NCBI RefSeq assembly: GCF_000455285.1
Contig: NZ_HG005289.1
Span: 255,026 to 304,049, forward strand
Source of the DNA: Candidatus Stoquefichus massiliensis AP9
Lineage (GTDB): Bacteria; Bacillota_I; Bacilli_A; Erysipelotrichales; Coprobacillaceae
DNA length: 49,024 nucleotides
Reading direction: 5' to 3'
Below, in pieces: positions 34,593-43,650 of this stretch. The position numbers and the translations under genes are program-made. The notes under the pieces are model-generated. The model did no database searches. It saw nothing but the letters and a program-made list of their open reading frames with translations, and was not told the DNA's origin. The stretch's first letter is position 1, and every line of letters starts with the position of its first letter.

Positions 34593-35375
34593 ATGCAATT
34601 TATTGATATTCATGGACATTATGCATGGGATATAGATGATGGTATTCAGACTAAAGAAGATGCTATTAAAGCCTTAAATGTTGCAAAGGCCAATAACATC
34701 ACATCTATCGTTGCTACACCCCATGTTATTCCTGGAGCGCATACAAAGAAAGATATAGAACATCTTAAAGAACGAATTCAAGAATTAAAACAACTTGCTC
34801 AAAATAATCATATTGATGTTTATCAAGGATGTGAACTCTTTTTAAATCATGATTGTATTCAATCGTTACAAAATGGTTTATATATTCCTATCGAAAACAC
34901 ATCATATTTACTTGTAGAATTTGATGTTAGAAAAGAGTTAGGGAGTCAAGATGAAGTAGAAGATTATCTTTATGAAATTGAAGTTGCTGGATATACGCCA
35001 GTCATTGCTCATGTTGAAAGATATTTTAAAGATGAACTTGATATAGAACGTATATCAGATTTCGTTGAAAGCGGATATGTTATTCAAGTCAATGCTTCAA
35101 GTTTATTAGGAGTACATGGTAAAACTGTTAAAAATAACGCTTATCGTTTAATTGATAAAGGATTAGCTCATATTATTGCAACAGATACTCATCGCTGTGA
35201 AGGGCATCGTATACCACGCATGCAAGAAACCTTTGATATTCTTTCTAAAAGTTATCATTATCAGGTTCTTAAAACATTAATGTTTGATAATCCTCAACAT
35301 ATTTTACATAATGAAGAAGTTGAAGAAATCGAAATCAAGAAATCATTTTTAAAAAAATTATTGACAAGGAGATAA
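34593..35375 (+). CDS. cpsB: PHP-type protein-tyrosine phosphatase (CpsB/YwqE-like)
   Basis: 260 residues from ATG 34593 (the preceding in-frame ATG lies inside the cpsC end). PHP metal ligands are visible: DIHGHYAWDIDDG, VATPHVIPG, QGCELFLN, VIAHVERY and ATDTHRCEGHR. It is a manganese-dependent phosphatase that removes phosphate from the Tyr tail of CpsD, so resetting capsule synthesis. The stop lies 3 bp before the kinase gene. Confidence 0.92.
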   Translation: MQFIDIHGHYAWDIDDGIQTKEDAIKALNVAKANNITSIVATPHVIPGAHTKKDIEHLKERIQELKQLAQNNHIDVYQGCELFLNHDCIQSLQNGLYIPIENTSYLLVEFDVRKELGSQDEVEDYLYEIEVAGYTPVIAHVERYFKDELDIERISDFVESGYVIQVNASSLLGVHGKTVKNNAYRLIDKGLAHIIATDTHRCEGHRIPRMQETFDILSKSYHYQVLKTLMFDNPQHILHNEEVEEIEIKKSFLKKLLTRR

Positions 35376-35378
35376 GAA

Positions 35379-36092
35379 ATGGTACAAAAGAAACATAGAT
35401 CAAGAAAAACATTAAATATTCTTGATAAATCAAAAAAACATAGTCAATTTGACTATACTGAAATATTCAGACATATTCGTACAAATATTGAATTTTCAAC
35501 TGTAGGGAAAGAAATCAAATCTATTTCTATTACATCGACTCAACCAGGAGAAGCAAAAACAACAACATCAATTAATCTCGCTTATATCTTTGCAACCAAA
35601 TATCAAAGAGTCTTATTAGTTGACTGTGACTTAAGAAAAACCATGTTACATAAATACATGAAAATGTCCAATCAACAAGGTTTAACAGATGCTTTAATAG
35701 AATTTGGGAAAACACATCGTTATAACCCAGACTATATCCAAAAGAAAACTGATCCATCATTCTTAGGAACTTTATCTATTTTAACTGGTGGCGTTCATGT
35801 TCCTAATCCATCAGAAATACTTGGTTCAGATGTTTTTAAAGATTATATGAATGTTTTAAAACAAAACTTTGACTTTATTATTGTTGACTGTGCTCCTGTT
35901 GGAACAATCTCAGATGCTATTCCTGTAGGTAATGCAGTAGATGGAACATTATTCATTATTTCAGCCCAAGATACAAATCGTAAAGATGCTGCCAATTGTA
36001 TAGATTTATTGAAACGTAATAATGTTAATGTCTTAGGAAGTGTTCTTACAAAATCTGACAGTGGATCTGGAATCTACTCTTACTACTATTAA
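35379..36092 (+). CDS. cpsD: Bacterial tyrosine kinase (CpsD/YwqD-like)
   Basis: 237 residues with a GACAAGGAG-type site just before ATG. P-loop TSTQPGEAKTTTSINLA, Walker A' VLLVDCDLRK, Walker B FIIVDCAPVG; the C-terminus is a short Tyr cluster, YSYYY, the autophosphorylation site. The residue before the catalytic Lys, usually Gly (PGEGKS or PGAGKS), is Ala here. It works with the Wzz-like activator encoded upstream and is dephosphorylated by CpsB. It controls export and length of the polysaccharide. Confidence 0.9.
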   Translation: MVQKKHRSRKTLNILDKSKKHSQFDYTEIFRHIRTNIEFSTVGKEIKSISITSTQPGEAKTTTSINLAYIFATKYQRVLLVDCDLRKTMLHKYMKMSNQQGLTDALIEFGKTHRYNPDYIQKKTDPSFLGTLSILTGGVHVPNPSEILGSDVFKDYMNVLKQNFDFIIVDCAPVGTISDAIPVGNAVDGTLFIISAQDTNRKDAANCIDLLKRNNVNVLGSVLTKSDSGSGIYSYYY

Positions 36093-36093
36093 A

Positions 36094-37092
36094 ATGAAAA
36101 AAATATCTTTTCCACTTATTGTGGCTCTACTGCTTTGTATCATTTTTACATTGATTGGTTATGATACACTCACAACGCGAAAAGAAAGTCAAAAATATCG
36201 AGAACAAAAACAAGACAATTCATCTGAAACTGTCACATCAGTCTCTTCAAATACACCTGTCATTTATTGCATTGGTGATAGTTTAACGTTAGGAGAAAAG
36301 TCCGCATCTTATCCAACTGCCCTTTCTTCATTAACTGGTTTTTCTGTCAATAAATTTGGTGGTGCACAAGATCAAAGTATTGATATATCTATTAGAATGG
36401 GTAAAACAAAGGTTTATGTTGATAATATAACAATTCCTAGTGAAACGACACCTGTTCAGATTCAACTCTTTGATAAAGATAAAGACAAAATAGATGCATT
36501 AAAAGGTACTGGTTCAAATTTTACAACTGTTGAAATTGATGGTATTGCAGGTAAACTGAAATATAATAGTGAAAAGAAAACTCATACATTTACAAGAGAA
36601 CAAAAAGGTAATGAAAAGAAAATCACAAAATTAACGCAAATCAAAGCTGATTTTCCAACCTTTGATAGTCAAAGCATTGCTATAATCTTTACTGGAACTT
36701 ATGATCCAAGTTCTGAAAATAGCATCTTTAGAACAATTACATATCAACGCTCTATTATTAGCCAACTGAAAACTAAGAAATATATTGTCGTTTCATTAAC
36801 ATCTAAAAGAAAATTTGATATCGTTGATTCAATGAATACAGTTCTTAAAGAAGAACACAAAGAACATTTTCTTGACTTTAGAAAATATTTATTAAATAAT
36901 GGCTTAAAAGATGCCAATATAACACCAACTAATCAAGATAAAAAAGACTTACAGAATAAACTCATTCCATCAAGCCTTTTAAAAGAAGATAAACTCAATG
37001 GTAATTCAAAATTCAATCAATTACTTGCTGAACAAATCATACAAAAAATGATAGATCTCAAATATATCACTGAAAAAGATATACAATCTTAA
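36094..37092 (+). CDS. Membrane-anchored SGNH/GDSL-like protein with altered catalytic residues
   Basis: 332 residues; starts at ATG 36094 one base after the cpsD stop with no SD of its own, so probably read by coupling. One N-terminal helix (FPLIVALLLCIIFTLIGY), then VIYCIGDSLTLGE, the block I nucleophile Ser of SGNH hydrolases. An extra about 90-residue domain follows the first strand-helix (ITIPSETTPVQIQLFD...). Block III, normally GxND, reads GTYD, and the usual D-G-x-H of block V reads DKLN before GNSKFNQLLAEQI. Two of the four family residues (Asn and His) are therefore replaced. I infer a polysaccharide-binding or modified esterase role; full O-acetyl esterase activity is doubtful. Confidence 0.75.
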   Translation: MKKISFPLIVALLLCIIFTLIGYDTLTTRKESQKYREQKQDNSSETVTSVSSNTPVIYCIGDSLTLGEKSASYPTALSSLTGFSVNKFGGAQDQSIDISIRMGKTKVYVDNITIPSETTPVQIQLFDKDKDKIDALKGTGSNFTTVEIDGIAGKLKYNSEKKTHTFTREQKGNEKKITKLTQIKADFPTFDSQSIAIIFTGTYDPSSENSIFRTITYQRSIISQLKTKKYIVVSLTSKRKFDIVDSMNTVLKEEHKEHFLDFRKYLLNNGLKDANITPTNQDKKDLQNKLIPSSLLKEDKLNGNSKFNQLLAEQIIQKMIDLKYITEKDIQS

Positions 37093-37118
37093 TCGCTATT
37101 CCTATAGCGATTTTTTTC
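37092..37118 (+). terminator. Terminator of the cps regulatory operon
   Basis: ATCGCTAT, loop TCCT, ATAGCGAT and T7. It starts at the last base of the SGNH stop codon. In 37119-37350 I see no gene or clear signal. Confidence 0.9.
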
Positions 37119-37350
37119 TTCTCATAGTATTTGCGAAAAAGAATCACAAATACACTTGAAAAACAATATTCATAATTCAAGAAATATCATAAATAATCAT
37201 TGCAGCAGAAAGAACATAACACCATATGATTGAGATAACTTACAGATAATGTATATAAATTATAGATAAATCAGTAGAAAAAACAACATGATTCAATCAT
37301 AGATGAATGGGATGATGACATTATTTTTCTTTCACACATTAATTATAAAT

Positions 37351-37378
37351 AGAAAAAGATTCACCGTGGTGAATCTTT
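37351..37378 (-). terminator. Terminator of the XRE/LytTR pair
   Basis: Minus strand AAAGATTCACC-AC-GGTGAATCTTT followed by TTCTATTT; the first arm overlaps the XRE stop codon. Confidence 0.8.
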
Positions 37379-37586
37379 ACTCGTCTTCATCTATAAATTC
37401 AACGATATCTTCTATACGACAATCCAATTTTTCACATAAATCAGCTAAAGTTGTTAATCTTACATCTAAATTATGTCTAAACTTATGGACAAGACTATTT
37501 CGAACTCCCATTTTATTAATAAGAATATATTGGTTAAGTCCTTTCTTCTTTAGTGTTTTCCAAAATGGTTCATAACTTATCTTCAT
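37377..37586 (-). CDS. Small XRE-family (Cro/CI-like) HTH regulator
   Basis: 69 residues from ATG 37586, chosen for the AGGAGG 8 bases upstream. A complete single HTH: FWKTLKKKGLNQYILINKMGVRNSLVHKFRHNLDVRLTTLADLCEKLDCRIEDIVEF, like the HTH_26 group of short regulators (YozG-like). It follows the LytTR gene by 78 bp on the same strand and may be co-transcribed with it. Target unknown; the dyads upstream of the LytTR gene are candidates. Confidence 0.85.
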   Translation of the reverse strand: MKISYEPFWKTLKKKGLNQYILINKMGVRNSLVHKFRHNLDVRLTTLADLCEKLDCRIEDIVEFIDEDE

Positions 37587-37664
37587 AAAAACATCCTCCT
37601 CTATATTACTATAAAAGGAATTGAAAATATTCATATTGTCTTTATAAAGATAATATTAAATAAT

Positions 37665-38168
37665 TTAGTCTTGATGCTCTTTTTTATGTGTACGACTGAT
37701 TTCTTCATATCCAATAAAGTCCTTATCATCAATTAACTTTTCAAAACCATCTTTATAATGTCGACTTGAAATCAGCATATCTCCATTATCTAAAAAAAGT
37801 TTACGACGACTTCCTCTTTGTTTTTTATATTTTACAACATGACGTGTATTAACTAAAGTTCGAACATTAATCTGATAAAAACCAGCTGATTGAAATAACT
37901 CTCTTAATTTAGCCATGGGTATACAACGTAATCGAAAAACATCCGTTTCTGTATATACAAATATTTTATGATCAATAACTTCAAAATAATAAACACCTAG
38001 CAATGGTATCGGATATTTATTTCGATATTCATCATAAACCTCTATTTCACCTAAACTCTCAGTAAACTGACTAACCAATAATTTAGCAAGTTTCATGTTT
38101 TTAGGATGAGCAATGAGTTTAATTTCATAATGACTCACTCTCGGATCTTCACAATAAGTAATTTTCAT
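37665..38168 (-). CDS. Stand-alone LytTR DNA-binding regulator
   Basis: 167 residues, SD AAAGGAGG. Residues 1 to about 55 are a small alpha/beta segment with no phospho-acceptor receiver. Residues of about 60-150 are a LytTR domain: GVYYFEVIDHKIFVYTETDVF, AGFYQINVRTLVN and SRRKLFLDNGDMLISSRHY. Such receiver-less LytTR proteins often repress their own operon together with a membrane partner; none is encoded here. It is the only complete LytTR protein in the window, while the agr locus has lost its own. It lies beside the cps module, which it might regulate. Confidence 0.85.
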   Translation of the reverse strand: MKITYCEDPRVSHYEIKLIAHPKNMKLAKLLVSQFTESLGEIEVYDEYRNKYPIPLLGVYYFEVIDHKIFVYTETDVFRLRCIPMAKLRELFQSAGFYQINVRTLVNTRHVVKYKKQRGSRRKLFLDNGDMLISSRHYKDGFEKLIDDKDFIGYEEISRTHKKEHQD

Positions 38169-38225
38169 ATTATTTCCTCCTTTGATATACGAAATTTACC
38201 TTTTTTTTCATATTTTTCAATATAC

Positions 38226-38297
38226 AGAAGTAAAATACTTCTAAAAGGATGAAAACAATTAATATTTGTCTTTTATTCTACATTATTCGACAAATAT
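38226..38297. promoter_or_regulatory. Two perfect dyads upstream of the LytTR gene (candidate operators)
   Basis: AGAAGTA (38226-38232), 3 bp, TACTTCT (38236-38242). Further upstream, ATATTTGTC (38262-38270), 18 bp, GACAAATAT (38289-38297). Neither is followed by a U run. They lie 58-130 bp in front of the LytTR start, in the only promoter region for the LytTR-XRE pair. Confidence 0.45.
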
Positions 38298-38345
38298 CTT
38301 ATTATAAATATACTATTTTTACCAATTTTATAGTTATTTTTACAC

Positions 38346-38373
38346 AAAAAAAAGATCTCAATTTATGAGATCT
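38346..38373 (-). terminator. Terminator of the SNF2 helicase gene, containing its stop codon
   Basis: Minus strand AGATCTCA-5-TGAGATCT then T8. The stop codon at 38363-38365 lies in the loop. Confidence 0.9.
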
Positions 38374-41300
38374 CAAATAACGCTTTCATTTCATCAATAT
38401 TCATTGAAGATATTGTTCCCTGGTTTCCTTCAACAAATGTATCTGCTAAATTCTTCTTTTGCTTCTGTAATTCCATAATTTTTTCCTCTATACTATTTTT
38501 CATAATTAAAGAAAAGACTTGAACTGATTCTTTTTGACCTATACGATGTGCTCTATCTGTAGCTTGGTTCTTAGCTGACATATTCCACCAAGGATCAAAA
38601 TGGATAACAGCTTGAGCACTTGTAAGATTAAGTCCAGATCCTCCTGCCTTTAATGAAATCAGAAATAATGTTGTTTGGTCTTTTTGAAAAGCATCTACCA
38701 TTGCTTTTCTTTTTTCCTTTGGTGTACTTCCATCTAATAAATAATAAGTGATATGTTCTTTATGACACTGTTCTTCAATTAAATGCAAAACACTTGTAAA
38801 AGATGAAAACAATAATATTTTTTTATTATTTTCAGCTAAAGAACGTATCAATTCCATACATCCTTTTAACTTAGAAGATGGTTCTTCAATAGTATCATAT
38901 AATAAACGTGAATCTTGACATAATTGTCTTAATCTCGTCAACATTGCTAAAATATCCATACGTCCTAATTGGTTCATATTTAGCTTCTCCTGCAAAGATT
39001 TATTGACTTGAACTAGATTACCTAAATAAAGTTTTTCTTCTTCCTCGTTAAATCTAAGGTATAAAGTCTGTTCAATCTTATCTGGAAGTTCTTTCAGAAC
39101 ATCTTTTTTATTTCTTCTTAAAACAAATGGTGAAATCATTTGTTTTAGTTTTTCCTGTTGATCTTCATTATGATCCTTGACAATAGGTCTTTCAAAATGT
39201 TCTAGAAAATATGCATAATGATAAAGATAATGAGGCATTAAGAAATCAAAAATAGACCATAATTCAGCCAATGAGTTTTCTATTGGAGTCCCTGTTAAAG
39301 CAAAACGCTGTTTTGAATGAAGACGTTTTACACATATCGCATTTCTTGTTTTAGGGTTCTTAATATACTGAGCTTCATCTATGACAACAGTATGAAACTC
39401 CTTATCCTCATAATGTTCAATATCCCTTCTTAAATAATCATAAGAAGTTATAATAACATCATAATCATCCATAACATCAATCAACTCATCACGATGATTT
39501 TTTGTACCATAGATACATAAAACATTCAAATGTGAAGAAAACTTATTGATTTCATCTTGCCAATTTAACAATAAACTTGCTGGTGTAACAACTAAATGTG
39601 TTCCCATATTTTTTACACTTTCCAAATAAGCAATCATTTGTAATGTTTTACCAAGTCCCATATCATCAGCTAAAATACCACCAAACCCATAATGCTCCAT
39701 TAAACGTAACCATTGATATCCATCAACTTGGTATTCTCTTAAAATAGACTGATATCTTTTAGGAACCATAAAATCATGATTCTTTTCTATTAAATCCTTA
39801 GTCCATTTTTCAAATTCCTCACTACGAGAATACTCAATTAAGGAATCCTTATTCATTATCTGATCAATTTCAAACAAACGATAAGCTGGTATTTCGACTT
39901 CACCGTTGACAATATCTTGAGTCTTTAACTGTAAAGATGAAGTCAATTCATCTAATTCCTTAAATTCTCTATTCTCTAAAGAAACAATCTTCCCATTCTT
40001 TAACTTATAGAATTTTCTCTTCTTTTTATAAGCTTTTAAAATGTCCATTAATTCATCTTTATTAACATCAAAACTATCAATATTCATTGATAATAAACCA
40101 TGACTCATATGAACACCAACTTGAATTTTCATAGATTGAATTTTTGACAATCCTTTCAATGCATCTGTTACATAAATCTGACAATAATTAGCTAAATAGG
40201 GTAATCCCTCTTTCATAAAATGATAAGCAAATTCATGGTCATAACGCAAATAAATCAAATGATCATCAATATCTTCTATATAAGGTCGCAAATAATCTTC
40301 AATGAGATCTGCCTCTTTTGATTTATGTATATTCGTTTCATCAAATCCATAAGCAATTCCATCATCATAAATATATTCTAACTGTATACATATCTGATCA
40401 TCATTTGTCATATCCCCATAAAGATTAATGACATTTTCCTGACGATAATGATCAAAAAGATATGTCTTTAAATCAATATCATCTATCAAATCAACCAGAA
40501 TATATTTATAAAAATCCATCAATGATTCTTTGGAAATATACATTCCTCCACGTATTTCTAATAGTTTTCTTATAAAAACCATCATTTTAGCTGGTTCATG
40601 AAACTGATAGCGATACAATATATCATCCTGTAATGTATAAAAATATGATGATGTTATGATAACATGTTCAAATTCCTGATAATCTTTAAAATCTAAAATA
40701 TAATTATGAACTTGTTCAGTGACTTCTAAAGGAATCCGATATTCTTTAAAACCAAATCCAATATCACAACAGGCTGATGGTAATGCATTCATCATTTCAA
40801 AAAAATCATCTATATGTTCATCACTCATGATTAAATATTTCATAACACCCTTTTGTAAAAGTTGATTTTTAAGGAAACATTTCTTTACAAAAGAAAGTAT
40901 CTCTATAGAATCATCATCAAAAGCATCTTCACTATGTATAAATTCAAAATTCTTCCCATATTTTAAATTCTCATGATGAACAATAGCATTTAAAAATGTT
41001 TCAATATTCTTCACTACATAACTTTGACCATCATTATAAACCTTTAACATCATAAAAAGTTTATCTTTTTTACGCTGTACAAAAACCTTTAAACTGTATT
41101 GCTTTGAAGATAAAGGAATCATTGATTCACGCATCAACTGATCTTTATATAAAGAAATAAGATCCAAAGATTCTTGTTGTTTCTTTGAAAGAATACGCTC
41201 TTTTCTTTGTCTCTCTATTTCTTTTAGTTTCATTGTCTTACTTTCTTCATTATTCATTTCATAACAATAAGGAAAAGATGTAATTTTTAACTGGCGTAAA

Positions 41301-41572
41301 TAAAATAAAATAGCTGCAATATGATGACAGTATGCACGTAATAGGCACGAACATGTTGCTTGAAGTATTTCACCATCTTGAGATATTTTTATAGATACAA
41401 TCATTCTATTATTGTTCTCTGTCAGTCGTGCATTAATACGATAACAACCACTACTTTCATCCAATGATATTGTCATTCTTTCTAAATGAGTTCGTATATC
41501 AATAAATCTCCCCAATCGATATTCTTTCTCATCACTTACAATTCTCCTTATTTCACGGTCTTGTATATGCAT
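38363..41572 (-). CDS. SNF2-family helicase-like ATPase with SWIM zinc finger
   Basis: 1069 residues; ATG 41572 is preceded by GGGAGGG. The N-terminal SWIM finger has Cys74, Cys76, Cys82 and His84. Then about 450 residues of the SNF2-associated region. The motor lies from about 605: GGILADDMGLGKTLQMI (Walker A), TSYDYLRRD, VVIDEAQ, LTGTPIENSLAELWSIFDFL. The second lobe has LDGSTPKEKRKAMV, SLKAGGSGLNLTSAQAVI and QATDRAHRIGQ. Bacterial relatives (RapA/HepA-like and SWIM-SNF2) move on DNA or displace stalled RNA polymerase; the exact job of this subgroup is not settled. Single gene with its own terminator. Confidence 0.92.
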   Translation of the reverse strand: MHIQDREIRRIVSDEKEYRLGRFIDIRTHLERMTISLDESSGCYRINARLTENNNRMIVSIKISQDGEILQATCSCLLRAYCHHIAAILFYLRQLKITSFPYCYEMNNEESKTMKLKEIERQRKERILSKKQQESLDLISLYKDQLMRESMIPLSSKQYSLKVFVQRKKDKLFMMLKVYNDGQSYVVKNIETFLNAIVHHENLKYGKNFEFIHSEDAFDDDSIEILSFVKKCFLKNQLLQKGVMKYLIMSDEHIDDFFEMMNALPSACCDIGFGFKEYRIPLEVTEQVHNYILDFKDYQEFEHVIITSSYFYTLQDDILYRYQFHEPAKMMVFIRKLLEIRGGMYISKESLMDFYKYILVDLIDDIDLKTYLFDHYRQENVINLYGDMTNDDQICIQLEYIYDDGIAYGFDETNIHKSKEADLIEDYLRPYIEDIDDHLIYLRYDHEFAYHFMKEGLPYLANYCQIYVTDALKGLSKIQSMKIQVGVHMSHGLLSMNIDSFDVNKDELMDILKAYKKKRKFYKLKNGKIVSLENREFKELDELTSSLQLKTQDIVNGEVEIPAYRLFEIDQIMNKDSLIEYSRSEEFEKWTKDLIEKNHDFMVPKRYQSILREYQVDGYQWLRLMEHYGFGGILADDMGLGKTLQMIAYLESVKNMGTHLVVTPASLLLNWQDEINKFSSHLNVLCIYGTKNHRDELIDVMDDYDVIITSYDYLRRDIEHYEDKEFHTVVIDEAQYIKNPKTRNAICVKRLHSKQRFALTGTPIENSLAELWSIFDFLMPHYLYHYAYFLEHFERPIVKDHNEDQQEKLKQMISPFVLRRNKKDVLKELPDKIEQTLYLRFNEEEEKLYLGNLVQVNKSLQEKLNMNQLGRMDILAMLTRLRQLCQDSRLLYDTIEEPSSKLKGCMELIRSLAENNKKILLFSSFTSVLHLIEEQCHKEHITYYLLDGSTPKEKRKAMVDAFQKDQTTLFLISLKAGGSGLNLTSAQAVIHFDPWWNMSAKNQATDRAHRIGQKESVQVFSLIMKNSIEEKIMELQKQKKNLADTFVEGNQGTISSMNIDEMKALFEIS

Positions 41573-41632
41573 TCATGTTCCCTCCCATCAATTTCTTTAT
41601 TATATCATAAAAGTTCTTGTATGTTGAGATAA

Positions 41633-41663
41633 AAACAAAAGATAAGGGAATTTATCCCTTATC
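41633..41663 (-). terminator. Terminator at the end of the division/PBP cluster
   Basis: Minus strand GATAAGGGA-5-TCCCTTATC followed by TTTTGTTTTT, just past the PBP stop at 41666. Confidence 0.9.
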
Positions 41664-41665
41664 AT

Positions 41666-43585
41666 CTAACGAATACTATTTTTATCTCCTAGCATAATCT
41701 TCACTTTTTGTCCATCTTCTATTGTATCACCTACACGAGGCAATTGGTCTATGACATAATCACCACTACCTAAAAATTCAAAACCATATTGATCATTCTT
41801 GACTTCTTTTTTCGTCATCCCTATATAGTTTTCAACTTCGTAAGTTTTTACATCCGTCCAGACATAAGCTTTTTCTCTTTGTTCTGAGACTTTTTTAATA
41901 TTTAGGGCTGGTAAGACATCCATAAGTATCTTTCTTGCTATAGGAGCAGCCGTTGTTCCACCATATTGTACACATTTTTTAGGATTATCCATCGCAATAT
42001 ACAAAACAATTTGCGGATTATCAATAGGTGCTACTCCTAAAAAGGATAAAATATATCCATTTCCAGCATAAGTTCCATTAATAGCACGCTGAGCTGTTCC
42101 AGTCTTTCCACCTATACGATAACCATCAATATATGCATTTTTCCCTCCTCCATCAGTAACAACGCCTTCTAAAGCATCTCTCACTTTTTCTGATGTTTCA
42201 CTACGTATAACCTGGCGAATCTTCTGAGGCTGATTTTCAACAACAATTTCATGCGTCTTCGCATTATAGATTTTATTAACAATATATGGTTTATACAATG
42301 TCCCACCATTCACACATGCACAAACTGCTCTTACTAACTGAATGGGTGTAATAGAAATTCCTTGTCCAAAAGCAACGGTTGCCTGTTCAACTTCATTAAA
42401 GTTTTCATAAGAAAACATAATCCCTGATGACTCCCCTGTTAAATCAATACCCGTTTTTTCAGTTAATCCAAAATCTTTAACATACTGATATAGTTTTTCT
42501 TTTCCTAAACGTCTACCAATTTCTACAAATCCAGGGTTAGATGAGTTTTGTAAAACTTCACGAAATGTTTGAAGTCCATGTCCACCTTTCTTCCATGATT
42601 TAATTCTTGCTCCTTTTACAATCTCATACCCTTTATCATAATAAGTATCCTTATCCATATCAAACAGATTTTCATTCAAAGCACTACTAAAAGTTAAAAT
42701 TTTAAAAGTTGAACCTGGCTCATACGATTTCCAAATAGGTAAATTACGATTATAAATTTCACTATCCGCATTTTTATAATCATTAGGATCATAATCTGGT
42801 TTAGAACACATAGCCAAAACTTTTCCATTGCGTGGGTCCATTGCTAAACAAAGAATAGAATCAGGATCATAAGTATTATAAGCATTATTTAATTCTCGCT
42901 CCACAACATCCTGAACACGTGTATCTATCGTTAACTCAATATCCATTCCATTCGTTGGATAAATATAATCAGCTGGGTAAATATTCAAATTTTGACTCTT
43001 AGCATTCATATAATAATTGATGCTACCATTGACACCAGATAAATATTCATCATATTTTAATTCAAGTCCTATTAACCCCTGATTATCAATACCAACAAAT
43101 CCTAAAGTTTGAGCCAAATAGTTCTTATGAGGATAATAACGCAATGTGTCCTGCACCAAATACACACCAGGCAATTTTAATCTATCTATTTGATATGCTT
43201 TATCTTCAGTCAATTGCCTTCCTTCTGGCTGTATTCTTTCCACTGAAACCTTTTTCTTTACCTTCTCTAATATTTTCTCTTGTGTACAGCCTAATATCTG
43301 TGAAAGCTTATATGCAGTATCTACTGCATCCTTCACTTGGCTCGGTACAATGATTAATGAAGATGTTGTCAAATTGTCAACCAATACTTTTTGTCGACTA
43401 TCATATATTTTACCCCTCGCTGCTTCGATCGGAAAACCTCGTTGCCATGATTCTGTTGCTTTTAAAGATAATTCTTGATATGCATAAAATTGACTATAAG
43501 CTAATCTCACAACAATTGCTGCAACAATCAAAGTCATGACAATATTCACCCATTTAATTTTTTTAGCCATCTTCGTAAAGATCAT
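41666..43585 (-). CDS. Class B penicillin-binding protein (SpoVD/FtsI-like) with C-terminal PASTA domain
   Basis: 639 residues. One N-terminal helix (IVMTLIVAAIVVRLAY), then the pedestal (ARGKIYDSRQKVLVDN) and the transpeptidase domain. The catalytic S-x-x-K is STFK in YEPGSTFKILTF (about 291), SxN is SSN (about 347) and KTG is KTGTAQ (about 494). The last about 60 residues (YIGMTKKEVKN...GDYVIDQLPRVGDTIEDGQKVKIML) form one PASTA repeat. It cross-links peptidoglycan during division. It is the last gene of the cluster, 63 bp after a second class B PBP and separated from it by a hairpin terminator. Confidence 0.92.
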   Translation of the reverse strand: MIFTKMAKKIKWVNIVMTLIVAAIVVRLAYSQFYAYQELSLKATESWQRGFPIEAARGKIYDSRQKVLVDNLTTSSLIIVPSQVKDAVDTAYKLSQILGCTQEKILEKVKKKVSVERIQPEGRQLTEDKAYQIDRLKLPGVYLVQDTLRYYPHKNYLAQTLGFVGIDNQGLIGLELKYDEYLSGVNGSINYYMNAKSQNLNIYPADYIYPTNGMDIELTIDTRVQDVVERELNNAYNTYDPDSILCLAMDPRNGKVLAMCSKPDYDPNDYKNADSEIYNRNLPIWKSYEPGSTFKILTFSSALNENLFDMDKDTYYDKGYEIVKGARIKSWKKGGHGLQTFREVLQNSSNPGFVEIGRRLGKEKLYQYVKDFGLTEKTGIDLTGESSGIMFSYENFNEVEQATVAFGQGISITPIQLVRAVCACVNGGTLYKPYIVNKIYNAKTHEIVVENQPQKIRQVIRSETSEKVRDALEGVVTDGGGKNAYIDGYRIGGKTGTAQRAINGTYAGNGYILSFLGVAPIDNPQIVLYIAMDNPKKCVQYGGTTAAPIARKILMDVLPALNIKKVSEQREKAYVWTDVKTYEVENYIGMTKKEVKNDQYGFEFLGSGDYVIDQLPRVGDTIEDGQKVKIMLGDKNSIR

Positions 43586-43625
43586 TTATATCACCACTTT
43601 ATACTATGATAAATATCTCTAAAAT

Positions 43626-43650
43626 ATGAAAAGAACCTCAATGAGGTCCT
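43626..43650 (-). terminator. Possible terminator or attenuator between the two PBP genes
   Basis: Minus strand AGGACCTC-ATT-GAGGTTCT then TTTT; 8 bp with one G-U pair. It overlaps the stop of the upstream PBP gene. Partial read-through would lower expression of the second PBP. Confidence 0.65.

Noticed and set aside
37119-37350. Possible small RNA or short gene between the cps terminator and the XRE gene
   Set aside because: No promoter-terminator pair, stable fold or SD-preceded ORF could be supported.
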